64,000 nucleotides of DNA from Diplocarpon mali (Eukaryota > Ascomycota > Leotiomycetes > Helotiales > Drepanopezizaceae). The stretch's first letter is position 1. Every line of letters starts with the position of its first letter. Where the stretch lies: positions 62,001 to 126,000 of the forward strand of contig JAENRP010000076.1 of assembly GCA_024741835.1 (NCBI GenBank), written 5' to 3'. Below, piece after piece: positions 11,012 to 25,371 of the stretch. The position numbers and the translations under genes were made by a program. Under the pieces are notes generated by a model. The model had not been told where the DNA came from, did not search any database, and saw only the letters and a program-made list of their open reading frames with translations.

Positions 11012-12632
11012 TTTGGCTTTGATAGATAGTCGATGAGTAAAAAACGTATGGGATTGAAGATCCACTTGGACGTCGAAGACAGGTTCTTATAGATACCTCA
11101 TCGATTAATTGTAGGTCTCGGATGCACTACATTATAGTTCTTGTAAGCGTCCGTCTAGCAACGGACAAAAAGCCCGTGTTTAAATCCGAAATATCCGCAC
11201 ATTTTTGAGAAATTTTAAAGCCGTCCGAACCGTCGATCAGACATTGGATATTGGAGATCTAGTGGATAGGCTACCAATGATGCTGTTGGTTCAAGCTTGG
11301 TGACTAGGCCAGCTTTGTCAAAAAGTATCGCCACAGTTGAAAGCGCCACCTAGCTCAGGACCCCGATAAAAGGTGGGAATAAACGGCATGTCAGGTTATG
11401 TGCTGGCGGATCAAGTGAATTAGCTGCCCTAGTATGGATTGCAACAGTTGGCATACCTATCTGCTTATGCCGCGACAAGCGAGGGAGCAATGTTGTGGGC
11501 TCTTCACAACTTGAATTAAATCAACAAGCTTGAAAAGGGATGCAAGTTTCTGACGAGATCAAGCGTCGATGATACTTCGATCCACGAATGGAGGATAGCA
11601 TTCCTCGATATAGTAAGGTGTAGGAAGGGCAATAGCCGTAGACGCTTCCCAGACAAGTCAGGGTGAACTCAGGTTCTTGAACCGCATTTCGAATTGTCGA
11701 GCGATTTCTCTTGTTTGGCTCTCTCCGGCTTCGTGGAAGACATGCTTCGTAAGGGAAGCTTCCGCAACGCCACTATCTGCAGGTTGCAACTAAGAGTAGC
11801 AATTCAGCAGCGCCTCATAGCCGCCAATAGTGTGTATCGAGTGGTGAGTTATAGGACCATTATGATAGATATGGTAAATACTAGAGATACTTGTGAGTTA
11901 CAGGATTAGGAGCATTCTCGAGCGGCTTTTTCTCACTCATTGCTAATTACTTAGGCATGACTCTTAATGTAAACCCCAAGGAGGAGAGGGTTTTTATAGA
12001 TAAAGGAGCTCCTAAGATCATTATGGTGATAAAGTCATTCGTCTAAATTAGAAGCTCTTAAGAACTTTGAGGTTGGTAACTGTCTACAGATGAGGAGTCC
12101 TATTCGCTAATTGCCGATTTGAATAGGCTATGGTTGGTACCTGCTACGCAAACGAGTGGCCAAAGGGGCCGTCGTCAATATGGCCGTAAGGATTAGTTGA
12201 CAGTGACCAAAATGGATCCTAGTATTGATCGTTACTCCAGGTACTAAAATGAACCTATGTTCCGAGACCGAGAACGGTTGACTCGGCCCGTAATAACCTC
12301 TACTTTGAAGAGCTTCTATTTCGGGCTTATAGTCGCAAAGCCTCTCGCTGATGAAGCGAATACGGCGAATCTGATTTGATACTATAATTTCCTCCACACT
12401 GGCATTTATGAATTTAGGAAATAATACCTGAAAGTTGTTTAATAAGAAAAATGCGTAGAATAGAGGCATTATCCAAACTCAAATCTGAAATTTCTCTTGA
12501 AGCAAGTAGGCTTACCATAGTTAGCCCATCCTGTTTAGAAATTTAATATAGCTTCATATTCGAAACCGATAGGTAAGTCGATAGCTCCAGCTTAGGTCTA
12601 TTTCTCAGGGGTAGCGGACGGAAAATCCACGA
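11012..12632. other. Intergenic region, no gene supported
   Basis: 1.6 kb, mostly AT-rich. A 113-codon minus-strand ATG frame (12128-12469) has no recognisable content. No transposon or RNA gene was recognised. Confidence 0.45.
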
Positions 12633-13746
12633 TTACTCAAGATCAGGAACAGGAAGATGATTTAGCAGCTTGACTCTCCGTCCCAAAGATTTCAACGCCT
12701 TCAAAGCATTTTCGTCTCTCAACTTCTCAGTTTCTTTCTCATCGACCAATACGAAGTCATGTTTCAAGACTTTACTTCCCTCTTTAACCCCATACTCTTT
12801 CGAAGTCTTCGCATCCGCGGCAGCAAAGTCGACAATCAAAGACTGCTTGACGCCGAAAACCGCATCTGAAGTTTCGTAAGGATCACCTCGCATATATAGA
12901 GCACTGATTTTCTGGTATTAGCATTTTTCAAAGGCGAGTACATAGGGATCGAAAAACATACGTTATCAAGTGATCCCACCCCGGCTTCTCAAACATGAAA
13001 TGCATATGCGCCGGCCTCCAAGGATGTCTTTTCAGAAGCTTCAGTAGCTTTCCCACCGGCCCATCATGTGGGATGGGATACGGTACCGGCACAATAGCCT
13101 TGAACCAGAACACTCCGTCTGCGTCACTTTTCATCACACACCTCCCATCGGGCCCATTTCTATCCGCATGCTGGACATCATAATGCCCTGTACTATCCGT
13201 CTCCCAGATATCAACTTTGACATCTTCAATTGGTTTCCCATTTATATCCTTGACTGTGCAAACCACTAAACACGGCTCTCCCTCCTCATCTTGTGACATC
13301 ACAGACCCGTTTTCCATTGTCTCCGCTTCGTGAGTGTGAAAAGGACCAAGCACGGAGCCTTCTGTGCTCGCAGGGGGCTTGGGATGGTCTATGGCGTCGA
13401 CGAGGAGGGAGAGCCCCAGAATATCCGAGAGAAGGATGAATTCCTGCGGAGTTGGGGTTAGTACCTCCGCTGTCAAAGTGAAGGAGAAGCTTACATGCCG
13501 CACATCAGTGCTGATCTGGCCGACCTCTACAAGGAAATTTAATGCAGCCATCCATTCGGTTGTGCTTAGTCTTGTCTCGCGCGCAAAATCGTGTAAATGC
13601 GTTACCAGTCTTTCCATCACGTAGGTAAGCCGCTGGTCGTCTGACTGAGAATTGATTGTAACCGTATTCTCCGTGATGTTGTCGATATTAAGGTCCTTCA
13701 TAGGAGGAACTCTAATATTTTCCGTCATTGCGACAACCTTATCCAT
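12633..13746 (-). CDS. Intradiol ring-cleavage dioxygenase (hydroxyquinol/catechol 1,2-dioxygenase type)
   Basis: Three exons, 13495-13746, 12962-13443 and 12633-12903, give 334 residues. The first intron (51 nt, GTAAGC...TACTAAC...GCAG) has no stop and keeps the frame; the second starts GTATGT. An N-terminal dioxygenase helical linker domain (about 30-120) precedes the intradiol beta-sandwich. The non-haem Fe(III) ligands fit Y172 (TGHYDVQH), Y206 (PYPIPHDGPVG), H230 and H232 (RPAHMHF). WRPAHMHFMFEKPG and ALYMRGDPYETSDAVFG are typical of fungal hydroxyquinol dioxygenases. These cleave 1,2,4-trihydroxybenzene or catechols between the hydroxyls, feeding the 3-oxoadipate route. Substrate preference cannot be proven here. 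It lies upstream of an aldo/keto reductase on the same strand. Confidence 0.92.
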
Positions 13747-16700
13747 TTACTGCTTTGAGCTCTCGCGAGCTCGAGATGCTGAGGATAGTGAAGGTTGGCG
13801 GGGTAGAAACGCGGGGTCAATGTAAGGCCATAACATGTAATCCGCACCTGTTCGATTGACTAATCTCAAAAGATAAGAATCTCTGAATCTTTAAATGCGG
13901 ATATGATGTTAATTTTGTTATTGAGAAAATGGTTAGCATCGATGTGAGGGTTATAAGTGATGCAGATATTTGGGCATTGACTCGTCACGGCCGGTTCATA
14001 CCAACGACTCCAGAAAGGCGGGGGCCCTCAAAGACCCCTCCCAGCAGCACAGGTCAGACCAGGGTCACGTGAGAACACACCCAGTATGGTATATAGGTAT
14101 AGTCTGAGCAATCACTGGTGAGTAAGTGGCAAGGGATATATAATTTGTAATCGTAGAACAGAAATGTATGTGGATCAGATATATGTGTTGTTTGTTGATT
14201 TACAATGTGGAATCCTTATGTTAAGCGAGCTTTCTCTCTACTAGGTAGATATCACAGGAGAGAATGTAATAATTTGACCAAGCGAATACATACGGCACTG
14301 GAGCTAAACAGCCATCACATATTAGGAGGATAGAGAGAAAGATAGCTGTCACTAGTCGCTCTGCATAACCCCTCAGACATTCAGCTGTAAATAAAATGCC
14401 AATTAATTTGAGGGGGACTGAGGCACCGCACATCGTGACCTCATCCAATCTTGAATGTGAGATCTGAAATCCTCCTATCCTATTTCTCATTAGACAAGAA
14501 CGAAGAAAATTCAAGCTCTTCATATTTTGAACGATGTTACTCGATCCTGGAAAGACGTAGCTCAGATACAGAGATACATTCTCGACTACAAATCTTCTCT
14601 CCTGTCTAAATGACTCTAAGAGAATGAGAGGCCATGTACCCTCTCTTATTCTGGCGCTTCGAATTTATCATCTCCCCTGTTAAGTTCTCCAGAGACAAGA
14701 TAATTGCTAATCAGGGCATTGGGACGTTCGTGCGCACCATCATGGCTATGCAGTCTTCTACGAGTCGTAGCTTGTCACCCACGTATTTGCGAACAATGCT
14801 AACTTCTTAGAAGCATTTAGTAGCTCGTTCAGATGAATGTTTCACTCTGATATTCGTATACGGTCTTATGCAAAGCTACCTATCGCTAGGTGTCTCATGG
14901 ACATGAAGCCCGGATTACAACTAGAAGCTTGCCCAGATGAACTATCTAGACAACGTTGCAAAGCTACGAATAAACAGACAAGTTTGAAGTTCAATTTGGA
15001 TGGCCACGACAGGAAGACCACTAAGCTTTGCTCCGCCATCTACTGCAAAGGCTGCCCATGCTTTGATATCTCGCACCTTCTCTGATTAAAATTTCGGTGA
15101 CGGAGGTCTTACTAATTTCTATTCGAGAACGAGACTGACTCATCTGAAAGCAAGTGGCTGTTGTTGTAAGACCCCCGGGAGCCTGTGGAGAATATTAATA
15201 ATCAAGCTTAGAGAAGCTCATAGGTCCGTCTTGTCAGCCACGCAAATCAGGAGAGAATCTTATATGAAGAGCGAAAGCTCACATTGAGTTTTTTTTTCGA
15301 AGGCTCCGTCGACTCTGAGAATCACTGTCTATCCTATTACCACCGTGCTCCGGGGAATTATTCACCTCTGAAGAAGATCTATTCACAACTTGAAAAATTT
15401 AGCGTTGGAATAGTTGGCCTAAGATAATGGATAGGTCTCTATCCAAACCTGAAAGATACAGAAAATATAGTTCTTGTCGCCAGATACAAGTGCGCCATTT
15501 TTAGGGAAGTAGGTGAAAGGTACAAGCGACTCTTGAAGTATGCAAATGCAAGAATAGCGATGATCACCGCGCGAATGAATATTGCCTTGAATACGCAGCC
15601 TTCACTTCGACTGATCGATCTCACAGCTTTGGGAACCCAAGAATCCTTGAAGGTACTCAGCTCGGTCTTATTGAGCGAGCAACCACGACAACAAACAATC
15701 TTTTCGTGGAAGGGTTTGGGATGAAGCAACTGCTTCAAAAGAGTATGCAAGGCTTCCGGATGGCGAATCAAATTGGAACCCTTTCGACCTAAGAAGGATT
15801 TAGTGCGACGTGGGATAAATGTGCGCATGCAACAGTTACCCTATTGCCCATTTGTTCAGATCCTTTAGCTAGTCGAATCCAAATTGTTGCCTTTGCAAAT
15901 TAGCTCTTCACTGGGGCAGAGGGAAACGCATGAATTCTCTCACGCTATAAAAACTGATTGGAAAGTACTGGCGGCAAAGCATATCTCAAAGTAAAGAAGC
16001 TCTGGCTGCAAGAGAAACAGATCGTTACAAACACAAAATTATCTAATGAAAAGGCCGCAAAGATCGTGCTGCAACTAGAAGGAAACAAAGGGCCCAGCAT
16101 GAGGCATACTTGGTACTATTAGTGCTCTTTTTGAATTAGCTGCAGAGTTGGATGTTTGATTGCTGGGGTAGATGGGTTTCTGGTTGGTAGCCTACATTCG
16201 CAGTTTGAGGAAAAAAGCATGGAACAAATGAACAAAGGTCTGACTCGGCGTTGGAGAAAGATTCAGTCATGTCCGAGTATTCGCAGAGCCAATTCGAAGA
16301 ACGAAACAGGAAGAAAAATTCCAGTAAGTAGGACACAGCTGAATATCATCGCGTGTATTATGCTACAGTGCTAGAAACGGTCATTAAGAGAGAAAAGGGC
16401 TAGTGCAACAGTTAGATTAGAAAATGTCGCCAAACCCAAGCTTTACAGGTCGAGAGAAGTGCAGTATGTCTGATACGTGTAGATCGATAGGCTAGGCTCA
16501 ACTCCTATGCCACCTCTCCGCAAGAAAATGGACCCTCACAAGATATTGGATGACGAGGAGCGTCCTTGTATGAGATTTGAGATCATATCTCCAACTATAT
16601 TAGCACGACAAGTCTCATGATAAATTAGGACAGGTGCGAAAAAATCCATTCATATGCTACTTGCGATACCACGCCGAGCACAGCTTATCTAGACTATTTC

Positions 16701-16800
16701 CACCATCTATCGCACCGCACCGCATCGTAGCGCATCAGCTCCAAGCCACGCGTATCTTGACACCCGGGACCAATAAAACAAATTGTGGGATACTGAACGT
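13747..16800. other. AT-rich intergenic region, no gene supported
   Basis: About 3 kb, AT-rich with many stops in all frames. A 129-codon minus-strand ATG frame (15439-15828) contains one hydrophobic stretch (FIRAVIIAILAFAYF) but nothing recognisable; I treat it as unsupported. The sequence immediately left of 16801 is the 3' flank of the eEF1A gene. Confidence 0.45.
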
Positions 16801-18740
<1,940 letters not shown>

Positions 18741-19437
18741 GATTGCGGTATTGAAGTATCGTCGGTTTTGTGTAGAGTGTTGTTTTAATTGAAAGAGCTT
18801 GAATCTGATGGAGCGCGGTCAGTAATGAAGTTCTTGATGATGGTTAGAGGTGTCGATGACCTACTGCACAGGTTGATTGCTTGAATCGGGGTATGTGCGA
18901 CGAGGAGAGAAATTTTCAGGATTGGGAGGGAGGGCGAGGTTTTATGGTGCGGCAGATTCTTCGCTTGACCCCGCTGTGAAGCGCTAAACTACTTTTGTGG
19001 TAGCGGGGTAGCAATCCAACTCCAACGTCATGAGTCAGGCCGAGTGGTAACTCGGATACCGACCTAACACAAGGCGACAATTTGAATAGTATAAGGTAGA
19101 AATATGAATTATTCATTGACATATATTTAGCAGACTCATTTAAAACTCGGTCTTTGTTTGAATTACTCAATTGCTGCAGTTCATCTGCGGACTGTGTTAC
19201 TCCACGGCAGGCAGTACAACAAGTGGAACAAACAGCTATTTCGAGTGCTTCGAGCCAATGAGCAAGTTGAAATCAAGTGTGATACTCTGCTGCATGCGAT
19301 GGCGGAATATAATGGCTAAATTTTGCATGTGGCAAGTAGCCCTGGAAGAAACCAGGAAAATTCTATTGAGGGATAAGAAGAGCAGCCAATATTGTGAAAG
19401 TCGAGGAATGGCGGAGAGCCTCTATGGTTATGGCAGA

Positions 19438-19668
19438 TCATGGACAGAACGCCCTGTCTGCTCTTTTGACCTGAAGCAACCACTTGACATCAATAATGTA
19501 GTTCATAAGAGCAATGTGTATGTACTCCTTATCTCGGTCGTCCTCGAGCATAGGACAGCTCTTCAGATATCTTTCAATTGCTCTTTCAGCTCTATCTGTA
19601 TCTACCTCGATTTTACCCATTGGTTCCGCCACCTTGAGATTCATTTCTCCACAGACCCTGCGATGCAT
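19438..19668 (-). pseudogene. Possible gene remnant, unidentified
   Basis: A 76-codon ATG frame on the minus strand is rich in charged helical residues (KIEVDTDRAERAIERYLKSCPMLEDD...). In-frame stops surround it on both sides and no splice sites connect it to more coding sequence. It could be a fragment of a decayed gene. No family was recognised. Confidence 0.25.
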
Positions 19669-20391
19669 TATTCAATATAACTTCACCCCTTTTGCCTAAG
19701 CACCCACTCCATGTGCTCTTAAAGTCTCATAAATTCATTCGGCAATATTCTAAATAGCTAAGAGCCGCCGAGAATCATATTTATACTGAGTCACGCGGGG
19801 AGCTTACTGCGCTTTCTGCTATTGTTTACTCGCCGCTTCAAATTTATTTTGACCATGTTAAAATTGGATTCTTTATGCCTGTCAATGAAGCTTGGAGTCT
19901 TTTGTATTTTGAGAATCATGATTTACCACCTTCAGTCTGGATGGTGAAGACAAGGCTGTGACGACGCATAAATGGCATGAATTATGGTTCCAAGCGAAGC
20001 AAGTATGAAGTAGCCTCTGTCTTTGCGCTAGTAAATTATCTTTAGCCTCGGCTTCTGATAAATGGCTGCAAGGGAATTCCTCACAAGAAATTTTGAGCAT
20101 TATCTGATCACTTTGTCTCAGATCTCAAATACTATAAGCTCACGCACTGAAATTTCCTATGTCGTCGTAAGGTCCAATTCCGCAAACTTCATCTAAGAAC
20201 CCTGCCCCCCTCCCCTTCCCCACCCGTCTTATGCTATAAACTTTAGGCATATCTTTTATCAATCACTAATATCAATATATTATCACTGCCAATTGAATTA
20301 TCCTGTCATATTTCTGTACTAATATGCTTTAGACAAAGTCGAAGCCAACTACTGTAGTTACCGATATAAGATCAGTTACCCCGTCTGTACC

Positions 20392-20456
20392 ATCGATTTG
20401 TACCTCACACTTCCTCGTGCACTCTGTCGCCATTGAATAGAGCATTAAATACCTAT
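20392..20456. repeat. Copy of a short dispersed sequence also found near 51262
   Basis: A core of 25 bases (about 20404-20428) matches 51271-51295 with two differences, and similarity continues for some tens of bases to a shared agagcatta. Both copies can be read as ...LxLPRAL... in the same frame; this copy has stops. Confidence 0.4.
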
Positions 20457-21846
20457 ATTATTGCTCAGTTATTACGTGAAATCAATAGGAAACATTTGGT
20501 CCTCATGTGCTGTCTACCACGCTTTAGCTGAAGCTACACAGCACAAATTATCAAACTCTCCTCTCCGTACCCAATAATCTACCTTGAAGCTTTCAGAGAA
20601 TAATTCATTTAAGGCTTCCGGTCTCAACAAGACTAATCTGCAGGGCTTCTTATATCCTTAAATCCACCTTTCTCGCGCTATCATCTTTAAGAAAAGCAAA
20701 TAAAGGGAAAAAAAAATTCAGTATAAGATATACTTACTAACGCCCCTTTAGCGCTCTTTAGGCATATCCCTCGAAAGAGCAGTGATTGCTTGACGCCTCA
20801 AGATACCCATACAAGGACATGAGTGGTTTTATATCTAACTATTTGCTTGAACTGGTGTCCAAGCCACATGGGCCTACAAATTACGCTCTTGAGTCATCAT
20901 AAATGATTCGCTACTACTAGTATATCCACGAATACAAAAGATAGCGATTCAACTTAGCATATCGAGGAAAGAATAGCACAGGTTTGCACATGCAATAACC
21001 AGCGAAATGGAAGGCCAAGTAGAATCATATCCAGAAGTCACGCATTGTGCTCAACATTTCGTATTTGGAGACTCGCGTATTTGCTGTTTAAGCACATAAC
21101 CTGATGTCAAGATGTTATATTATGGAGATAGCCTAGTGCTGGACAGGAACAAGGCACAGGGGAGCGGTATATTGACGTGAATCAATGCCACTATATTTTC
21201 CATGAATCCTTAAGGTAAAATCACAAAGTTTGAAGGCGTTCGATATTTTTGTGCCAGTGAGTCCTCCTGAAAGAAGAATACCTTCACATGTAATTCACAT
21301 TCAAATGAAAGACTTTGAGAGTTTAAACCAGGGTAGATATTTAGCAAGTGAGAAGCAAGAATAACATCATTCTTACGAATTGAAGTTCCTTAACAATGAT
21401 GACATTTCTCTGATCATAAGAGAACGGCTTATACTAGCGATAGTAGACTAGATCTCAACATGAAGACATAATACGATAAAAATTAGAGCTGACGTTAAAA
21501 ATAAAAGAAGCGACTCTTAAAAGGGGCTGATAAATCATGGGCATCGATGCGACTTCTGCCGTCATTGTGCCTACATAACGCTAGGCCAGATCTGGACGAT
21601 CTCGGGCTGGGATTATTTAATCCTTGTCCCGAATTATGGACGTGGCATCATGATTGATAATTCTGACATCAAGTTATCACTCCGTTGACGGCCGCACTCT
21701 GCCAATATTCATGAGAATATGACGATAGTACCCTCGAGATACCTTAAAGCATCACTTCCAACCCGCATCCTCGAGTTCTCCCCAGTGGCTCAATCACCAA
21801 GCGGAAGACCTGACACAACTACATAGTGTCGAGGCGTTCATAACAA

Positions 21847-24800
21847 ATGCACGCAATAAGGCAGAAATGCCGTCCGAAGCATCAAGTGCTGGTCCTCAAA
21901 TGCTATCCAACCACCACCAAAGGCGCTGTTGATGTGAAGCCAAATTCGAGCGAGTTGAGCTATCTGCTATACTATGCGACAACGCGACGGAGCAAGGTGC
22001 AGAAGGTTGGGGCATTTTTGGAGAAGAAGACGGCCAGTGATGTTTGGAGGGCGCGGATAGGGTATGTAAATCTGCAAGAACAAGTCTGAGATATTTGCCG
22101 TCTGCGAAGCTTCGAGCCCTTGCTGATGTTGAGTTACAGAAATGTTCAGGTTACACTTCAAATCCTTAGCGCCTTGATTGAGAAGGCTCCAAGAGACCTT
22201 CCGCTCTACGCTCCTTATGTCCTAAAGATCCTGAACATCATTCTCCGCTCGCACGATGTGACCATGGCAGAATCCTCAGTTCCGACTTTCGAAGCTTTCT
22301 GCGAACACCATGATGGCGCGTCTTTGTCGGCAGACCAGGAATATTTGCACCAGTACGAGGAGATAGTTGGGATTTACGCCTCTTTAGCGTCAACAAGATC
22401 TCCGCCATCCAAGACGCCAATAAGCGCCCCTGTAGCAATGAGATGGAGAAGTGCGGGTTTGCAAGCAATCATGAGCGTTGCGTCTTCCGAAGCGTTAGCA
22501 TCACTTGCTGGAAGACAACTTAATGTTGTCGTGCCAGTATTGTTGGAAAATCTGTGGACGGACAATAAAGACTTTATCGAGTTGATAGAACACCGGGCAG
22601 TTTTGGAAGAGAATATAGACGCAGAGAAGCTGCGACGGCGGACAAGCAATTCAACAGTACGAACAGCAGACGCTTCAGGGGATCCGAATGCGCCAACGCT
22701 TTCGGCCACCACAGCGGATGCAGACAAGGTGGCCCAGCAGGATATCGGGGTGATTGCAATCCACTGCCTAAAACAGGTATTTGTGGTAAACAATAGGTCG
22801 CAGATATACTCGGCTATACAGGCGACTTTACAATTTGTTGCGGACCGAGTTGCACAGAACGAGAAAGCCATCGAGTCAAATCCATCCGGGGGAGATTTTC
22901 GAGGATGGGCCACTAGAATTTTCGAAATGATCACCAGATGGACTCCAGTCCAGGACCGCTACATCATCTTAGTAACCGCAATGGATTCTTTAGTTCGAAG
23001 CCAAGTGGTGGATGCCAACTTGCAGCAGCAATTAGTCCTGGCTACAATAGTCGACTCTCTTCTGAAGTCAGACATCAACTTGATAGGATTGAGTGTGATG
23101 GATGTCTTACTGGGCTTAGTACAGCATGTACTAAGGTTGCTAAAATTGGATGGTGGAACGCCATACTCGCAACATGAGAACGGAAATGGTGTTTCTCAAG
23201 TTCTTCGAAAAAAAAGATCTCAGTCAGCGAGTGGAGGTTTTGCTAATGCAGAAATCGCAGCAGCGCCCACGCAGTTAAGAAAAGATCTTCTGACTCTACT
23301 TCAAAAATGTGTAGGAGACCTCGCCACCCACGTATATTATGCGGATCAGATCTCTGACATGGTCTCTGCTATTCTGTTGCGGTTAAGACCGTCATCTCTC
23401 TCAGGCGTTGCTAATACTGTCTCGGCCATCGAGAATCCGGCAGAAGCCTCAGCTGTGATCACTCCTGTGGGAGATCTGACAGAAGACTATGCAATAGACG
23501 GCTTCTTTTCATTTGACACCGCTAAGATCAGCGCGCTCGAGACAGTCAAATCCATACTCCTAGTCGCCAGTAAACATAACAGTATGAACGGCCTAGGAAT
23601 CTTGGGTCGGAACCAGGTACCAGTAAGCGTTTGGGAAGGCACGCAATGGCTTCTACGAGATGTTGACGGCCGGGTGCGGAAAGCCTACGTGGATGCAATT
23701 TCAACGTGGCTCGATCGAGAAGTCACACAGGCTGACCTTCGAGGGTTTGAGGAAAACCCCAAAGGAATGGTCAAAACGATCCGGGACGAATCAGTGACCA
23801 ACTTATCGAAACGGGCTGTGTCAATTGCTCCTCATAGGGAGAAATCTATTAAACCTTCACGCATGACATTTCTCCAACTTTTGCATTTAGCAGTGTATGA
23901 GAACGCGGTGCAGTACATTGACAGCGAGTCCGACATAGTTTTATTGCATCTACTGCTTACGAATCTTGTTGAGAATCTTGGAGTGAATGCCGTCAGACAT
24001 GGCTTGCCCATGATTTTCCGCCTACAGGAAGACATCTTGGGAGCCGAAACACCAATGGCCAAGATTCGGCTGGGAAGCTTGTGCCATGGTTATTTTTGGA
24101 AATTGAGCGAGAAGTTCGACTTTGATACTTCGCCAATTGGCAATATCATCCATGGTGAGATCTCTCGACGTCAAAGCAAAATGTTTTGGATCGAAAGAGT
24201 TCGCCTCCCCCCAATAAGCCTTGATCAAATTGGAACGCCAGGCGAAAAGGTATTACAGCAAGCACTGCAGTTGGAGGAAGTCGAGAATGGCCTACTTCGT
24301 CCTTTTGATGACCGCTTCCAGATGGTCATGCTCATCGCTCTCTCATATGCTCAATCAACTTCTCCTCTGACGACAAGCCCGCCTACTTCGCCTGGCAGGA
24401 GTTTCACCCATCCCATCCCTAGCTCTACTGGACCTAGCGGAGCTTTTGATCGTTCCATGCCAGATAATATAAAGGATCAGATGATGTCCGAGTGGAGCAA
24501 AGAGGCGGTGATCGCCACTGTGTTGGAGGGTAGCAAGACGGTATCTTTGAGCGGCTCTAAGACGGGAACAAATACCACCGGACACCGCAATTTCTTAGCT
24601 GTCAATGGGCAAGTCAATACTGGATTCTCAACTAGTGGCTCTCAGTCTCCCCAGCACCAAAATTACAATAGCCATCGAAGCAGGCCAAACTCCAATTATG
24701 GCTTGGTCGGTGGAGGTGGAGCTTTGCAAAAGCTCCGAAAGGCCAGCGGGCGGTCACCAGCACCTGCAAGCGAGTCGAGCCGCAATTCTATCACCCGAGT

Positions 24801-25371
24801 CGACCAATTGAAAAGGGTACTTACTGGCCAGCAAAACAACTTCCCAGGCACAAGTGGCGTGGCGGCTAGTGATGCAAGCAGTGAGAGCATGGTCAGTTAT
24901 GACTTTACTGCTTCTGAGGTCTCTTTCAATCCAAGCCAGCATAACACAGGATCTGCGGAACGCTCAGCTTCATTGCGAGAACCAAGCGACAGGGCTCGGT
25001 CGAAGTCTCGAGACCGAGTAACCGCTAATGGAGATTACCAACGTCCGTCAAAATCTCACCCTGTCCTATCCAAGTTGAATCCTAACATCCTGCAAGAAGC
25101 CGACGAAAGCCTCGAGGCCGTGCCTCCAGCTCCTTCTCTTCTGTCCTCACTCGCCGCCGGCGGCACTGCAGTTCAAGATCATGCACTCACCGACAAATCA
25201 CGTAAAGGAAGAAGCTTGAGTCGTTCTACGAAGAGCAGAGGCGGCCAGAACTACAAGTCATCTCTGGGGGGTGAAGAATCCAAAGCGTCGGTGGATCTAG
25301 AGGGTTTGCTAAATGGTATCGACGTTGGTAGAGGACATCAGAAGGGCAATGTTGCCAAGCCTCCTTACTGA
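21847..25371 (+). CDS. EFR3: EFR3-type plasma-membrane scaffold of the PI4-kinase complex
   Basis: Two exons, 21847-22061 and 22140-25371, with a GTATGT...TTACAG intron, give 1148 residues. The start (MHAIRQKCRPKHQVLVLKCYP) is a basic N-terminus with cysteines, like the membrane-binding N-terminus of Efr3. It is followed by SELSYLLYYATTRRSKVQKVGAFLEKK and RIGNVQVTLQILTALI-like helical repeats of the EFR3 armadillo/HEAT domain, running to about residue 750. The remaining C-terminal third is Ser/Gly/Asn-rich and probably disordered. In yeast, Efr3 anchors Ypp1 and Stt4 at plasma-membrane PIK patches and so controls PI4P synthesis. The large second exon is uninterrupted. The identity comes from family recognition of the N-terminal half. 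Confidence 0.9.

Larger units (their letters stand above)
18741..21846. other. AT-rich gene desert upstream of TEF1 and EFR3
   Basis: About 3.1 kb. The left end holds the TEF1 promoter and 5' UTR and the right end the EFR3 promoter. Between them is AT-rich sequence with no supported gene, a possible decayed ORF near 19438-19668, and a short dispersed relic near 20392. Confidence 0.45.

Noticed and set aside
11011..11065. Upstream GTG start for the aldo/keto reductase adding 18 residues
   Set aside because: GTG is not a normal start in fungi, and the fold begins directly after the ATG at 11011.
15439..15828. 129-codon minus-strand ATG ORF with one hydrophobic stretch
   Set aside because: AT-rich surroundings, no family and no splice partners; one hydrophobic segment is weak evidence.
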